A stretch of DNA of 64,000 nt from Seriola aureovittata. Its lineage: Eukaryota > Chordata > Actinopteri > Carangiformes > Carangidae. This document shows positions 25,759 to 36,266 of the stretch, in pieces (position 1 is the stretch's first letter; every line of letters starts with the position of its first letter). The stretch covers positions 12,997,640 to 13,061,639 of the forward strand of contig NC_079384.1 in the NCBI RefSeq assembly GCF_021018895.1, read 5' to 3'. A program made the translations under genes and the position numbers. Under the pieces are notes generated by a model, which worked only from the letters and a program-made list of their open reading frames with translations, searched no databases and was not told the origin of the DNA.

Positions 25759-27589
25759 TTGTGTCAGGTGTGGTGGCCATGGTTGAGACTATGACAGGTG
25801 GACCAGTGCGACGTCCTACCATCTTGGCGTTGTTCAGATTTTGCGCTTGGAGATTGGAGGAAGAGGTAGCAGGAACAATGGTACTCTCAGAGGCAGCACT
25901 GATTCCTTTCCGAAGAAGTTGGGGGCTGTGAAGGGGGCTTGGCGCTGCTACTGGCGATGCTGGGGGAAGGTTGGGGGCTCTCTTCATCAGCTCCATTGGG
26001 GAATAAGAGCCTGAGAAGGTTTTGGGTGCAGCTCCAGGGGTGCCCGGGGCTGGTGGAGGCTGTTGTCCAAGAGCAGACATGGCAAGACCAGTGTGGGCAT
26101 TGTACATGGAGAAGGGTCTTCCCTGAGTCACAGCATTGCCATATCCTCCAGGGCTGACTGGAAAAGCTCCACTTGCCAGGGGCCGTGCTGCTGGGTAGGT
26201 GGTGGTCTCCAGGAGGTGCTGGGAGGGTGCGCTGCTGGGTCTTCTGCCAAGAAATTCTCCCATCCTGGGGGACATGGTCTGAATTGTGGTGGGAGGTTGC
26301 TGCATCAGGTTGGGGTCCATGGTCAAACCCTGGGGCTGCATGTAGAGGTCATTGCGATGGCTGAAGCTGTTGGATCGTGTACGCGGTGCTGTCCCACCTG
26401 TCTTGCAACTAAGCACCACACGGGACAATACGCGGGCCTGGGCCAAGTTAGGGGCCACAGAGCGGACATCATGGTCCTCCATCATCCCCAGCGTGGCAGT
26501 GGAATCAAAGCCATGTTGCAGCAGGAGAGTGATAGTGCTCTCAGCCAAGCCTTCAGATCGCAGGAAAGCCAGGAAGGAAGGGTCCACCATCTTCTTGGGG
26601 TCTGCAGCACTGGGATGGTGAAGAGGCAGGCTGGAGGTCACTCCAGGTGTGGCAGCCACCAAGGCTGAGCTGGGGTCATAGCTTGGGTCGTAAGGCAGCC
26701 TCTGGGAGGCTACAGCTCCATAAGCCCGGGGGAGAGCTCCGTCCATTCCGTGAGAAGCTGGGTCCACCACGGAACTGGTGGCAGCTGGCTGGCGGGGGTC
26801 CAGGGACAAGCTGTTGATATTGTTATAAGCTTGGCGAGCAGAGAGAGACGGTGGCTCGGCAGCGTAAATAGGAAGAGGGGGCTGAACCCCGTAGACTGCA
26901 GTAGCAGGAGAGCTGCCACCAATACGCTGGACGTCTGGGATCATCTTAGATCCCAGAGTTTCCCTGTACAAACGGCTCAGCTCATGAACGGGAGGGGGAG
27001 GAGGTGGCGGAGGAGGCGGGGGAGGGGGTGGAGGAGGAGGAGGCGCAGGGGTAGGTGTAGAAGCAGCAGCCAGCATGGAAGGTGTGGCCCTTGCCTGTCC
27101 TTGATCCCAGGTAGGCCTCACCCCCCCAGCGCTGGGCCCATAATGCGAGGCTGATCTGGTGAGCAGGTGCTGGTTATCCCTATAAAACCCAGATTCTTCA
27201 GGTGGCTGACCAGATAAGGCAGCGTCAGCCAGGTAGTAATCCTGAGGTAGTGCAGAGGCCCGGCCTGCCATCGCTTGCCTGAGGTAGAGGCTGCTGCTCA
27301 GATCGGGCACGGAGTTCTTCGTCAGCAGCTGCTGCCCATGCCGATCCTCCTGGATCTGCCTGTACGTGGAGGACTGGAGGACTGGATCCTGTTTCTCACC
27401 AAGATCTACTTGCTGGTGAAACCACACGCCACCGTCTCCCCCACCCAGTGCCAGAGAATTCCTACGCCCCGCAATGGTGCCGCAGTAGTGACAGCGTCTT
27501 GCAGCACTGTCGTTCTGGCCTTCAATCCATTCAGGACCACGCTGGCCCAGAGAGCCACCAAAATGCGACTGCTCACTTGAGTTAGGCAT
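25759..27589 (-). CDS. ctbp2: RIBEYE A-domain exon of ctbp2 (alternative first coding exon)
   Basis: This single large exon encodes the ribbon-specific A-domain of RIBEYE, the main scaffold of synaptic ribbons in photoreceptors, bipolar cells and hair cells. The minus strand reads from ATG at 27589-27587 for 610 codons plus one base. A TTG four codons upstream is not preferred, and an in-frame TAG stands at 27616-27614. The donor is A|GTAATG (GT at 25758-25757), phase 1; joining to the shared exon makes AGT (Ser) followed by IRPQIMNG. Frame and phase therefore fit exactly. Visible features: a CHYC pair near residues 33-36, an 18-proline run at 183-200, a SAM-like helical module at about 336-396, an RTRSNS phosphosite-like motif at 403-408, then a Pro/Ser/Ala-rich tail. 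The length is a little above the mammalian A-domain (about 560). The -3 base is C, a weak start context. Assignment rests on architecture and phase; the A-domain diverges fast between vertebrates. Confidence 0.9.
26402..26584 (-). other. SAM-like module within the RIBEYE A-domain
   Basis: Residues about 336-396 of the A-domain have the five-helix pattern of a sterile alpha motif. It opens with DPSFLAFLRSEGL, then a hydrophobic helix, then GFDSTATLGMM, EDHDVRSVAPN and a final helix LAQARVLSRVVLSCK. This matches the SAM consensus layout FLxxxGL ... GxDSxxxLxxM/LxxxDLxxxG ... xGHRxxILxxI, although the GHR position reads AQAR. SAM domains often self-associate. The call is by eye. Confidence 0.7.
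26990..27043 (-). repeat. polyproline-coding tract in RIBEYE A-domain
   Basis: Eighteen consecutive proline codons (residues 183-200) use a mix of CCT, CCC, CCA and CCG, so this is not a pure trinucleotide repeat. Mixed codons suggest selection for the peptide. It is preceded by an alternating Thr/Pro stretch and followed by VHELSR. Proline-rich composition is a known property of the A-domain. Confidence 0.9.
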
Positions 27590-27664
27590 CAGTGAAGACA
27601 ATAAAGCGGACGGCTATAAAAGCGGAAAATAGAGCCGGGTATTTTGTTTCAACTCTCCAGTTAC

Positions 27665-27691
27665 ACCCCCACCCCCACCCCCCACCCCCCC
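27665..27691 (-). promoter_or_regulatory. G-run cluster, potential G-quadruplex
   Basis: The minus strand has four or more runs of five to seven G separated by single T. It lies 76-102 nt upstream of the RIBEYE ATG. Confidence 0.7.
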
Positions 27692-27763
27692 AATCAAAAA
27701 GGAGTGGAGAGAAGAGGAGTAAAGGTGAAGCATGAGCCCTTTTACCTGATCTGCAGCTGTAGT

Positions 27764-27805
27764 GCCCCCCACCCCCACCCCCACCCCAGCCCCACCCCTC
27801 CCCTC
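27764..27805 (-). promoter_or_regulatory. second G-run cluster, potential G-quadruplex
   Basis: The minus strand shows at least six G runs of three to six bases with 1-2 nt spacers. It lies about 175-215 nt upstream of the RIBEYE ATG. It also resembles GC/KLF-type boxes. Confidence 0.7.
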
Positions 27806-27924
27806 ACTCTTAAGTGCAAGCTATCATGTAGCTCCCTGCTGGCAGCCTATCTAAATAATTCAGCCCTGGAAACATTAGAAATCCATGAGGAGAGAGACAC
27901 AACATGACAAACACATAGAAATAG

Positions 27925-27966
27925 CACACACACACACACACATACACATACACACACACACACACA
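27925..27966. repeat. (CA)n microsatellite
   Basis: CA run with two TA interruptions. Confidence 0.95.
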
Positions 27967-28749
27967 GTAAAACACACCTTTAAGGCGAGGCTCTACTCCT
28001 TTCTACAGCAGGTATCATGCTTGTGCTGGGCAGCACGCTTACATTCCAAACTAAGACCGAGGGTAAAGAAATTGGGCTGAAAACTCATGCTGGACAATGA
28101 CAACAGAATGGAGGAGGGGACGAGACGCGCTAATCCAATGGGGTTGATGCACGCCATTGGCAGGGACAGTCCTCTCGTCCACAGCGTTTGCCACAAGGGG
28201 ATTAGCGTCAAACTAAAACCTGCTTAAATCCACTGCCCCCTGTGACATCACTTGAACCAGATAGTGTACATAGGCAGCACGCTGCTGAGGCCCCTGGATG
28301 TGTTCACTGAGTGTAAAGCTACAGTGTTTATGGTGCTCAGTGGTTACTGCTAACCCCTCCACTGGCCTGCAGCCGGCATCCCTCTGGGCATGAATGGATA
28401 TTCCCAGAGGGATCGGGGAGGTTGGGGACTGACATACTTGCTCTAGTGTGTCCCTCGAGAGAGAGAGGGATTGGAGGGGGGTTGGTAGCAAAGGCCAGAC
28501 ACATAAGTACTACCGAGGGTCAGATTCAATCCAGTGGCTACTAGAGGGAAGCCAGTAGATGCTCCACTCAAACCATGAAGAATGCACAGCCTCCTCTACT
28601 GGGCAACGACAGATTCACATATGTGAATACACACAAGCAAATACCCAAACAGGCAAACACAAGCAAGCATGCAAAGAGTGAAGAACATGCAACCGTGCAT
28701 AGTCTTTGTAATAAAAAAAAGTGTTTGAGTAATGCAGAATCTTTTTCCA

Positions 28750-28960
28750 CCAATCGATGGTTTATAAAGCATCAGAAAATAGTAAAAAATGTCCATCACA
28801 ATTTCCCCAAGCCCAATTTTTTTTTTTTTTTGAATTTTTTTTTTTTGTTTGAATTTTTTCAACAGTCTAAAAACTGAAAGTTTTACAGTTTACACTGATA
28901 CAAAGCAGGGAAAATCAACACTTTTTAACCATTGAGATACATGGTTTCACATCAGCATAA
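28750..28960 (+). repeat. relic of AT-rich GATTAATC dispersed repeat
   Basis: TTTATAAAGCATCAGAAAAT, AAAATGTCCATCACAATTTCC and CAGTTTACACTGATA follow the family's internal order, although the AT-rich ends are eroded. Confidence 0.6.
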
Positions 28961-31202
28961 TTCAGGAGCTGCAGAAGTTTCTTTATCTTGAAAAGTGTCA
29001 TACTGGGGCCAGGCTATACCTGCTTCCTAAAATGTTGATTCACACAATGAATCAGCATGAACTGCACTTTTAACGAGGCTTATTTCCCCTCGCAGAGCTT
29101 GCACTTTGCACCTACACACACACCAGATGTACAAGAGAACAGATGTGGCTTATCTAAGATGTTGCCATCAGAGATAACCGCCAGTGTTTACTTGCCATGA
29201 CAAGAGCAATGTAAACACAAAAAAAAAAAAACAGTGGCAGGAGGAGAAGAGAAGGGAGCTTTGATAAGTGTGTGATGGGGGGGGAGAAAAAAAAAAAGCT
29301 GATAAAGCGGGAGGCTGCCAGCTTTGACTTCACCTCCAAGATGAGACAGTGTGGGATAGGACAAGGCATGAGGGGAAGGGGATATGATTGGACTGCACTG
29401 GACCGTGACAACTAGATGGCTTCAAGCCTGTTTCTATTCTGTGCTTTATTTCTGTTTGAAATAGGCAACAGGGGTTTAAAGGAAGAGTTTTCTCAGCGTT
29501 CTCCTGAAGCTGAGACACAGAGACAGCGTGACTGAGATGGGCTAAATTTATTGCAGTTTAGGAGTGACAGGAAACTGCTATAGTACTGTCTCTTTATGGT
29601 GTCCCACTACCTGTCAAGTCACAGAGGGAAACGCTATAACCAGCTTGTTTTCATTTTAGAGCTTAAGTGATGCAATAATGATTTAAGACCAAAAAAGAGA
29701 AAAACAGATTGTTTCATTATGGAACATCCAAATTGGAGAACATTAAGTAGGTCAAAACAAAAAGAAATCAGAACAGTTTCTTTTTCCCTATGGCCCTGCA
29801 CAGTCCAGGATGATGCACATGTGAAGGATGGTTTCTTTCATCGGAGGTAAAGCATACCTAGCAATTTCCTTGCAGTGATTTCTGAGCGCTGTCCTCCCAG
29901 GTCTGAGTCTCCCCGCGCTTTTTTGTCAGCTGTAAAACACACCATTAATCACTGTGTTGTATCTCTCTACGGCAATCGCCGACAATAACTTCTTTTAATA
30001 AGCCCCTTCCAGGGCCGTGTGTCACTCAGATCCCCGCTTCCCGACAAAATATTAATAACAATAATAAACATCTCAAGTACAGTCGGGCTAGCGTTGCTAA
30101 AAGTGAAACAAGGATATGGCATATCATATCTCCTGCCATGCAAATTGCTGCATTTCCCACAATTCATAAGCAAGAGAAGCTGGGGTACCATATTCATCTT
30201 GTCTACATCCTCTGATATGCCTCTCATGAGAGCTGCTCCATAATTAAGTGAGCATGCTATATTACACTCATCAAGCAACAGGGACTCTGTACTTGCTAGC
30301 ATGAATAATATAATAGAAGAAAAGAAAACCCCCAAACTTACACAGTGGATATTTGGTGAACAGCATCAGAATTGATGCCAACACGCGGCTTGCTAGCTCA
30401 CAGCCAATCCTACAGCTCTGTGAAAGACCTCTAGGTACAATGTGTTGAACAGACGTCCAGCAACAGTCATGCCTTTGGAGCAATCTGGCCATCTTTCTAG
30501 GGCACAGGACGCTAACGGCAGGACTTGGCAGGCAGGGCAGGGAGAGATAGCTGCAGAATGATTTACATAGCTGCGACTCTACAACTGCTGATCCATTAAA
30601 CTTTCATAGGGACTTCATAAATTAAAACCATGACTGGAAGAACTTGAAAATTCTACTCAATTACTGTGATTGTACAGTATATTAAAGTTTTAACGAGCCT
30701 CTGGGCCTTTTTCTTGCTCTAACACAAGTACAGGGAGGAAGGAGGGGCAATGAGGAAAGAAAAACACATGGTACCAATTCTGGTCCGATGGCTTTCGGAG
30801 GACTCACATCTGCTGTGTTATCAAGACACCGTCCTCCGCCTCTTTACCACCTCACATCTCTGTGGTGTATGACACAGCATGTCGCACGTTTGTACGGGTG
30901 GGAGGACTGTGGGACCGAGTGAGAGCCGCTACTCCAAACCTTCTATCAACAGGGCGAGACCTGCGGTAGACTTGGCGAGGCGACTGATTCGAGTTTTGTC
31001 TTCCATTTTAAAGCGGGTTTGGTTTGTTCCCGTCTTTGCCTCGCGCGCAGCCCCGCGCTCCGCCTGCCTATCATTATCAAGCCAGTGGCCCATACTGCAT
31101 CACAGATGGGGCAGACAGAAGGGAGAGACGACAGCCCGCTTGCTTTTTGGAGAGACGAGGAGTGTGCAGCTGAGTGAGAGAAGAGGGAGGGAAGGAGAGC
31201 AA

Positions 31203-31225
31203 GAGAGAGAGAGAGAGAGAGAGAG
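31203..31225. repeat. (GA)n microsatellite
   Basis: Short GA run. Confidence 0.93.
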
Positions 31226-32114
31226 GAGAAAGGATGGAACAGAAACTGTGATTTGCTTCCACGTCAGTGATGGAAAAAAAGGTTTTGGGATTCTAGTTCA
31301 ACGAAATAACACTTTTACAACACATTCAACGAAGTAGAAATACAGTGAAGGGTAAACATACAGTACATACAGAAAAGCCAAAATGTATGTATTTATGGTG
31401 ATCAGTGGAGGCCAATCCATGGTTTACAAAGGTCGGTATGTTCCCTCGCATTTTTTTTTCATCTGACAAAATTAATCAACTAGTCACTCATTAGTGTTTA
31501 ATATTGTCTTAACCCAAGCAGCAGCACAAGACCCTAAAATCCCCAACACAGAATACAGTGTAAAGTGAGCAACATTCGACTTCTTGATTTAAATCAATTT
31601 AAAAAAAAAAAAATCTGAACAGGCTTCTGGTGTCAGCATTTCACACTCGACAGTTTTCAATCCTCTATGCTACGGATATGTCGCGGCCTGAGGTTTGACA
31701 CCCAGCCTTTATTCTCACACGAGCACCGAGCATCAGCCCACCACTCACTTGTGCTTGGCACAAAAAACAAACAAACGCTATTCAAAGCAAAGACAGACAA
31801 GAAGACAGTGACATCTGCAAAAGAATGGACACCTGACTGTGCATGAAACAACCTTTATCAAATAACAACCTGTCAAACACAAGACCACAGAGCCTGTAGC
31901 CATCAGACGACATGCTATGCTATGTTTAGACAACAATAAATGAAAAAGCTCGAATATAATCAACACTGGAAAGAACAATTGTCTGCTGAACTACTTTTGT
32001 GTTTTGTTCAGCAGCTCATATGGATGAATTATATTCCTAATTAAGCAACAGTAAAGCGCCATCATGTAACACGACATTAATAAAATGCAGATGTTGATTA
32101 AAACATTATCTGAC

Positions 32115-32137
32115 TAGATTAGAGCGGCTCTAATCTA
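32115..32137. repeat. 23-bp perfect palindrome with 1-nt centre
   Basis: The arms TAGATTAGAGC and GCTCTAATCTA are perfect inverted copies around a single G. Each arm contains a TAATC/GATTA homeodomain-like core. It may be a protein-binding site. Confidence 0.85.
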
Positions 32138-32405
32138 ACCCAGAGGGGAAACACCATTGCAGTCTACAAGCAAAAACAACCATCTTAGCAAAGGGGGGGG
32201 GGGGGTGAAATATAAAAATAAAAACAGATCAGAAGCAGAACTGTCCTCCCTCCCAGCCACACAGCCCAGTTGCTGCAGAATGATAAACATTGGTTCAGCT
32301 CAAATTAAGCTGAGAACATGAAAGGACCTGAGGCTGGGAGGAACATGGGCCATGGCAGATCACTCCTCATCTCTTCAGATGACAGAAATGAATCTCTTCA
32401 CCCCT

Positions 32406-32459
32406 GAGAGAGAGCGAGAGCGAGAGAGAGAGAGAGAGAGAAAGAGTGAGGGAGAGAGA
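32406..32459. repeat. (GA)n microsatellite
   Basis: GA run with CGAG and AAAG interruptions. Confidence 0.94.
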
Positions 32460-33276
32460 AAGCTTCTCTCTATTCCTCATAGCGCTGAATTAAAGCTGAT
32501 GCTTCCCAGCAGTTGCTTTGATTGAGCTAACTAGCAGCTTTTGATAAAAACAGTTGCAACCAGCTCCCTGCCTCCTTATTTGCAGACAGGCCAGATTATG
32601 CTAAATACATATCAAGGACTTAAATGGCTTAATCAGCCTTGTCATCTCGCCACCGGGTTTCCTTAGATACTGCATTTCTGATCCCTCTGCCATAAATGCT
32701 GATGTAAAAACGCAAGAATTAACCATTTGGGCTGTGGTATAATATGAAAAAAATATATAAATGTCTTTCAGTGTCAGGAAAACAGTAGAAAGAAAGGCAA
32801 AGGCTCTGTTGGACAGTGCAGAGAAAGTGTGGTCTCAGCAGACGTTTTTCAAAAGAGAATGCTCCAGATTTCCGCTTGAAAGAGATTGAGGAGAGACAGC
32901 ACGACTCACGGCTTCAGCTGCTCTGTATCTGTTTGCCAACTGCGGGCCTGGCTGCAGCGTGAACCTGGACTAAGATGAGTTGCTCCCGACAGTAGCCAAA
33001 GAGGCCCTGTGAGGATTTTTACCTGCATGCGAAACAAAAAAGCAGAGCCTCGCTTCATGTGTGTTCTCTCCCTGCGCAGAGACAATCACCATGGCAGCCT
33101 TATCACGCCGCTACACGCAATCAGTGGGACAACTTTGCCTGGTCATTGGCTCATGAACAAATCACAAATCACAAGCTGTTTTTTTTGTTTTTTGTTTTTT
33201 TCTTTTTCTTTACGCCCTCACAATGGCCGCCAGAGGACTGATTCACTGATCCTGTATGATGGCCATCTGGAGGGCT

Positions 33277-33330
33277 TGTGTGTGTGTGTGTGTGTATTTG
33301 TGTGTGTGCGTGTGTGTGTGTGTGAGAGAG
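33277..33330. repeat. (TG)n microsatellite
   Basis: TG run interrupted by TATT and GCG, ending in GA. Confidence 0.95.
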
Positions 33331-33677
33331 AAGGAACATCGACAGGTATGCTCACCATGAAGTAACTCTGCATGCATCACAGCAACACCTGTTACCGTCT
33401 CTCTGTGCGTCTCTGGTGGGCTTTGAGCACATGCCCAGCAGAGCAGACTAACTGTTGTTCCCTCAGGAATGACTAACTACCTCAGATGTCTGATTCACAT
33501 GGATGCAACAGCTGGATGTGGACCGACGCCTTAATCTGGAAGGATTTCCACCAATGAACGATCCACCTGTGCTATGAAATTATTATATGACTCGCTCTCA
33601 GAGCTAAGCCATTAATCAAAAGTACTGGAGTCTTATCGCCCTAGTAATCATTAATTGATAATATGAATCCTTTAAAG

Positions 33678-33760
33678 CAGCGGTTCCCAACCTTTTCAAA
33701 CTCATGGCCCACTTGCAAATCTCAAAAACGTTGGCGGCCCACATCCGACCCCATAACAAT
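33678..33760 (+). mobile_element. hAT-like transposon end (relic)
   Basis: CAGCGGTTCCCAACC followed by CATGGCCCACTTGC and GGCGGCCCACATCC is the familiar terminal sequence of hAT-type non-autonomous elements in vertebrates. I did not find the matching opposite end nearby, so it is truncated or diverged. Confidence 0.5.
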
Positions 33761-34844
33761 ATGGAGGCCAAATAATGCGTTATCAGAGCACATTGAAAGC
33801 AGGGGAAACATGTAGGAACTTCAGTTTTTCTTTTTTGTTTGTGGGGGGAGATTACGTCTCGATTCACCATCTGTCGATTGACTCTCTTTCCTTTTAATTC
33901 TGCCAGTTGCTAACCAGCTATTTCATTTTTTTTTTTTGCCTTGGATGTTATCTTTTAGCCTGAGAAAGCAAAGAAGTATATGATATGATCCAGCGGAGCG
34001 ACAACATTAAAGTTGCCATCAATGGCTTATCACAGTGATGGACCTGAATACGAAAGGGAATAAGGGCATTTCCCAAAATGCTGCATTATTTCTTTGTTTT
34101 TCTTTTACAAACATTTGTCTTACATATGTCACAGTTAACAGTATTGAACGTTAATTTAATAATTTTATACACCATCTTGCATACATGTGCTATATTCTGA
34201 TATTAGACTTAATTCATCTGTATTTATGCTCATTTCTGGGGGGGTTTAACAACGTGAGGACGAGCTGTATAATTCAAGAAGTTCACAATTTGTCCACATG
34301 TTGGACTTTTTGTTGACTGATACTTCTTTGGACTAAAACGCTTATAATGTGACTGATTCGAGGGAAAACATTACTTACCCTAATCAAAAATAAAAAAAAT
34401 TCTGAAAACCTGGCTACGGCTCTGATTGACCTTAAGAATGAAGTATTACATTTCCTTCTTTAATTTTATTTCTTTAACTGACATTGATCATGTACTGTAA
34501 TGTATTCTCCTCCTCATGCATGCTACAAGCTACTGCTCCGGATTCAGCAGTGGTTGGGATCAAATACTAGCTTTGGGTTTCTTGGGCCCAACTCTACGGG
34601 CTTCATACAGGATGCGCAGCATATGTCCCTCATTTCATGTGCACAACGCTGAGGTGCTTACATCATGCTGCAAAACAAATATGCTGGCAGTGGGGGTAAT
34701 GGTGCGTCTAGCTTCATTTTCCAGCACTGCAGTCATGTCTGCCTCTCCCTGCGCTGGCTCCAGGAGGGCCCAGCGGCTTAACAAGCCTCTCGGGGACCCA
34801 GACAGCAGAGAGGAGATGATTTTACCTCAGGACACAGTCTGACA

Positions 34845-34845
<1 letters not shown>

Positions 34846-34897
<52 letters not shown>

Positions 34898-34908
34898 GCA
34901 CACACACA
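34846..34908. repeat. (CA)n microsatellite
   Basis: CA run of about 60 bp with AA and CG interruptions near the right end. Confidence 0.96.
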
Positions 34909-36048
34909 TTGGGCAAAGTCAAACAAGTGGGTTTAAAAATGCACATCCACAAGGCTTCAGACACAGTTTATACACCCACACAAAGACTCATATTCCTTGT
35001 TGCCTGGGCTGACTTTGTAGCTATGTGCACAGCAGGGGGCTCCTACTCTATGTTCAGGCCCTTCAATACAACACCACCGCTCTCTAATCCACAACCTTAA
35101 GCCTAATAATCACTGCAGTGGTGATCCATGGTGTAAAATTGGCTACTTCCAAACATCCGTGACAGGACAGCAACCATTCAATCCCCTGCGGTAATCTAAC
35201 TTGAGTTCAGATGTTTACAGATTCTCAATAACCACAAGTCACATAACAGACACGCCTACACAAACAAACAGCCGCACACAGAGAGAGAGGCCAGAGTAAA
35301 GCGGTAATCTCATTTACATCCGCCAGATGACTGTTTGCTGCTGAGGTCAACATTTATACACTGGTTACTGTAGAATCTGACATGTGCTGTGTGCCAGGAG
35401 AAAATCATAGCAATCAATGGGTATTGATCATCAATAGGTCTTAGGGTTGTGCTAACAACAATAAGGATGGTTAGCTAGGGGATGTACGGCTCTGAAGCAG
35501 TGTCAGTGAGGGAACAAAGCAAGTATATTTAGGATTTCTTTAGTAGAGCTAGAGGTATATAATTCTTTTTTAACCAGAAATATAGATCTATTATATCTTT
35601 TAACATGCAAATAACTAAATCCATGCTTTTTGACTTATGGCTAAAATAATAATCAAAATGATTCTTCTCAATACTGATGATTATCATTTGGCAAAATTAT
35701 TCCTCAGTATTCTGGACATCTATAACTGAGGAAACCTTAACATCTTTCTTCGTAGTAACAATAAAGGTTACTGCTTCTATTCATGATAATAATCCTACAG
35801 TTCAGTATCAGATAATTTACCACTTGACTTAATGCACTGGAGCTGTAAGTACAAAGAGTCAATATCACACCCAGATTAAGGTTTAATTAACTGTGAAATC
35901 CAAAATCGTGATTGTAAATATGATGCGAATTTGCAGCCTTGGTCGTGTGTATTGAAAAAAAGGCACCGCAGTGTTTGTTGGGAATGTGCAGAGAGAATAA
36001 GTGTGAGTGTGAGAAGGAATAAAAAGGTTCACATACTCATAACTTTAC

Positions 36049-36106
36049 CTTCACAGATCCGATCCAGCCGCTGCCTCTTCACTTTGTGTTTGTCAGTCAG
36101 GGACAT
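36049..36106 (-). CDS. ctbp2: ctbp2 conventional first coding exon (CtBP2-specific N-terminus)
   Basis: This exon gives the CtBP2-specific N-terminus that makes the nuclear co-repressor form. Reading the minus strand from ATG at 36106-36104 gives MSLTDKHKVKRQRLDRICE plus one base (G). This differs from the mammalian CtBP2 N-terminus only near positions 2-4. The basic KHKVKRQR stretch keeps the lysines at 6, 8 and 10 that are known in mammals as acetylation and nuclear-localisation determinants. The donor is G|GTAAAG (GT at 36048-36047), leaving phase 1; joining to GT of the shared exon makes GGT (Gly), giving the family's CEG-IRPQ junction. The start is supported by a purine at -3 (GCCATG) and by an in-frame TGA at 36190-36188 with no in-frame ATG between. 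It is the upstream alternative to the RIBEYE A-domain exon. Paralogue assignment (teleost ctbp2a versus ctbp2l) is not possible from this exon alone. Confidence 0.95.
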
Positions 36107-36117
36107 GGCGTCAAACA

Positions 36118-36173
36118 CAGCTCGGCACAGGACGGCACGGCACGGCTCGGCTCGGCTCGGCAAGGCTCGGCAG
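36118..36173. repeat. GC-rich 5-bp tandem repeat in the 5'UTR exon
   Basis: About ten imperfect units of the form GGCTC or GGCAC (plus strand) lie 12-67 nt upstream of the CtBP2 ATG. On the transcript strand this reads as CGAGC/CGTGC repeats. It is GC-rich beside AT-richer surroundings and could make the leader structured. Confidence 0.8.
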
Positions 36174-36218
36174 GGTACCCCTCCTCCTCAGCCACAAATA
36201 CTGACAAGGTTCAGACTC

Positions 36219-36266
36219 CTAGTGCACTGTCAGCACTATTCCCCGGGGCATACCGCCTCGGCACAT
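36219..36266 (-). promoter_or_regulatory. upstream ORF in ctbp2 5'UTR (15 codons)
   Basis: Four bases into the predicted UTR exon, an ATG (36266-36264) opens a frame of 15 codons, MCRGGMPRGIVLTVH, ending in TAG at 36221-36219. It has a second in-frame ATG. It lies 113 nt before the main start and does not overlap it. Such uORFs commonly lower translation of the main frame. Its use is inferred and depends on the predicted acceptor. Confidence 0.5.

Larger units (their letters stand above)
27590..28210 (-). promoter_or_regulatory. candidate RIBEYE promoter region
   Basis: The sequence directly upstream of the A-domain ATG has no convincing splice acceptor, so the RIBEYE transcript probably starts here. 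On the transcribed strand there are two G-rich tracts (27665-27691 and 27764-27805). Further out there is a CCAAT in transcript orientation (28154-28160), another in reverse (28135-28139), and TAATCC/GGATTA cores at 28131-28136 and 28199-28204 that match the CRX/OTX photoreceptor factor motif. No clear TATA box is seen on the transcript strand; a TATAAAA at 27615-27621 is on the other strand. Confidence 0.45.
28211..36048 (-). other. interval between the CtBP2 and RIBEYE first exons
   Basis: This is intron of the CtBP2 transcript and 5' flank of the RIBEYE transcript. No exon is supported. It contains an AT-rich repeat relic (28750-28960), a hAT-like end (about 33678-33760), GA and CA microsatellites, and a 23-bp palindrome (32115-32137). 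A CpG-richer patch at about 30940-31080 could belong to a leader exon but has no clear splice signal. The rest is ordinary AT-rich sequence. Confidence 0.7.

Noticed and set aside
27601..27601. TTG at 27601-27599 as start of the RIBEYE A-domain
   Set aside because: It extends the frame by four codons only. The first ATG (27589) is the normal eukaryotic choice, and a stop lies just upstream at 27616-27614.
27615..27621. TATAAAA as TATA box for RIBEYE
   Set aside because: It reads TATAAAA on the plus strand, opposite to the gene, and lies only 26-32 nt upstream of the ATG.
33956..34430. Possible second transposon ending CCTGGCTACGGCTCTG
   Set aside because: I could not find a matching inverted end or target duplication, so no element is called.
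34516..34842. 108-codon plus-strand frame
   Set aside because: No recognisable domain. It ends in front of a CA tract and is probably chance.
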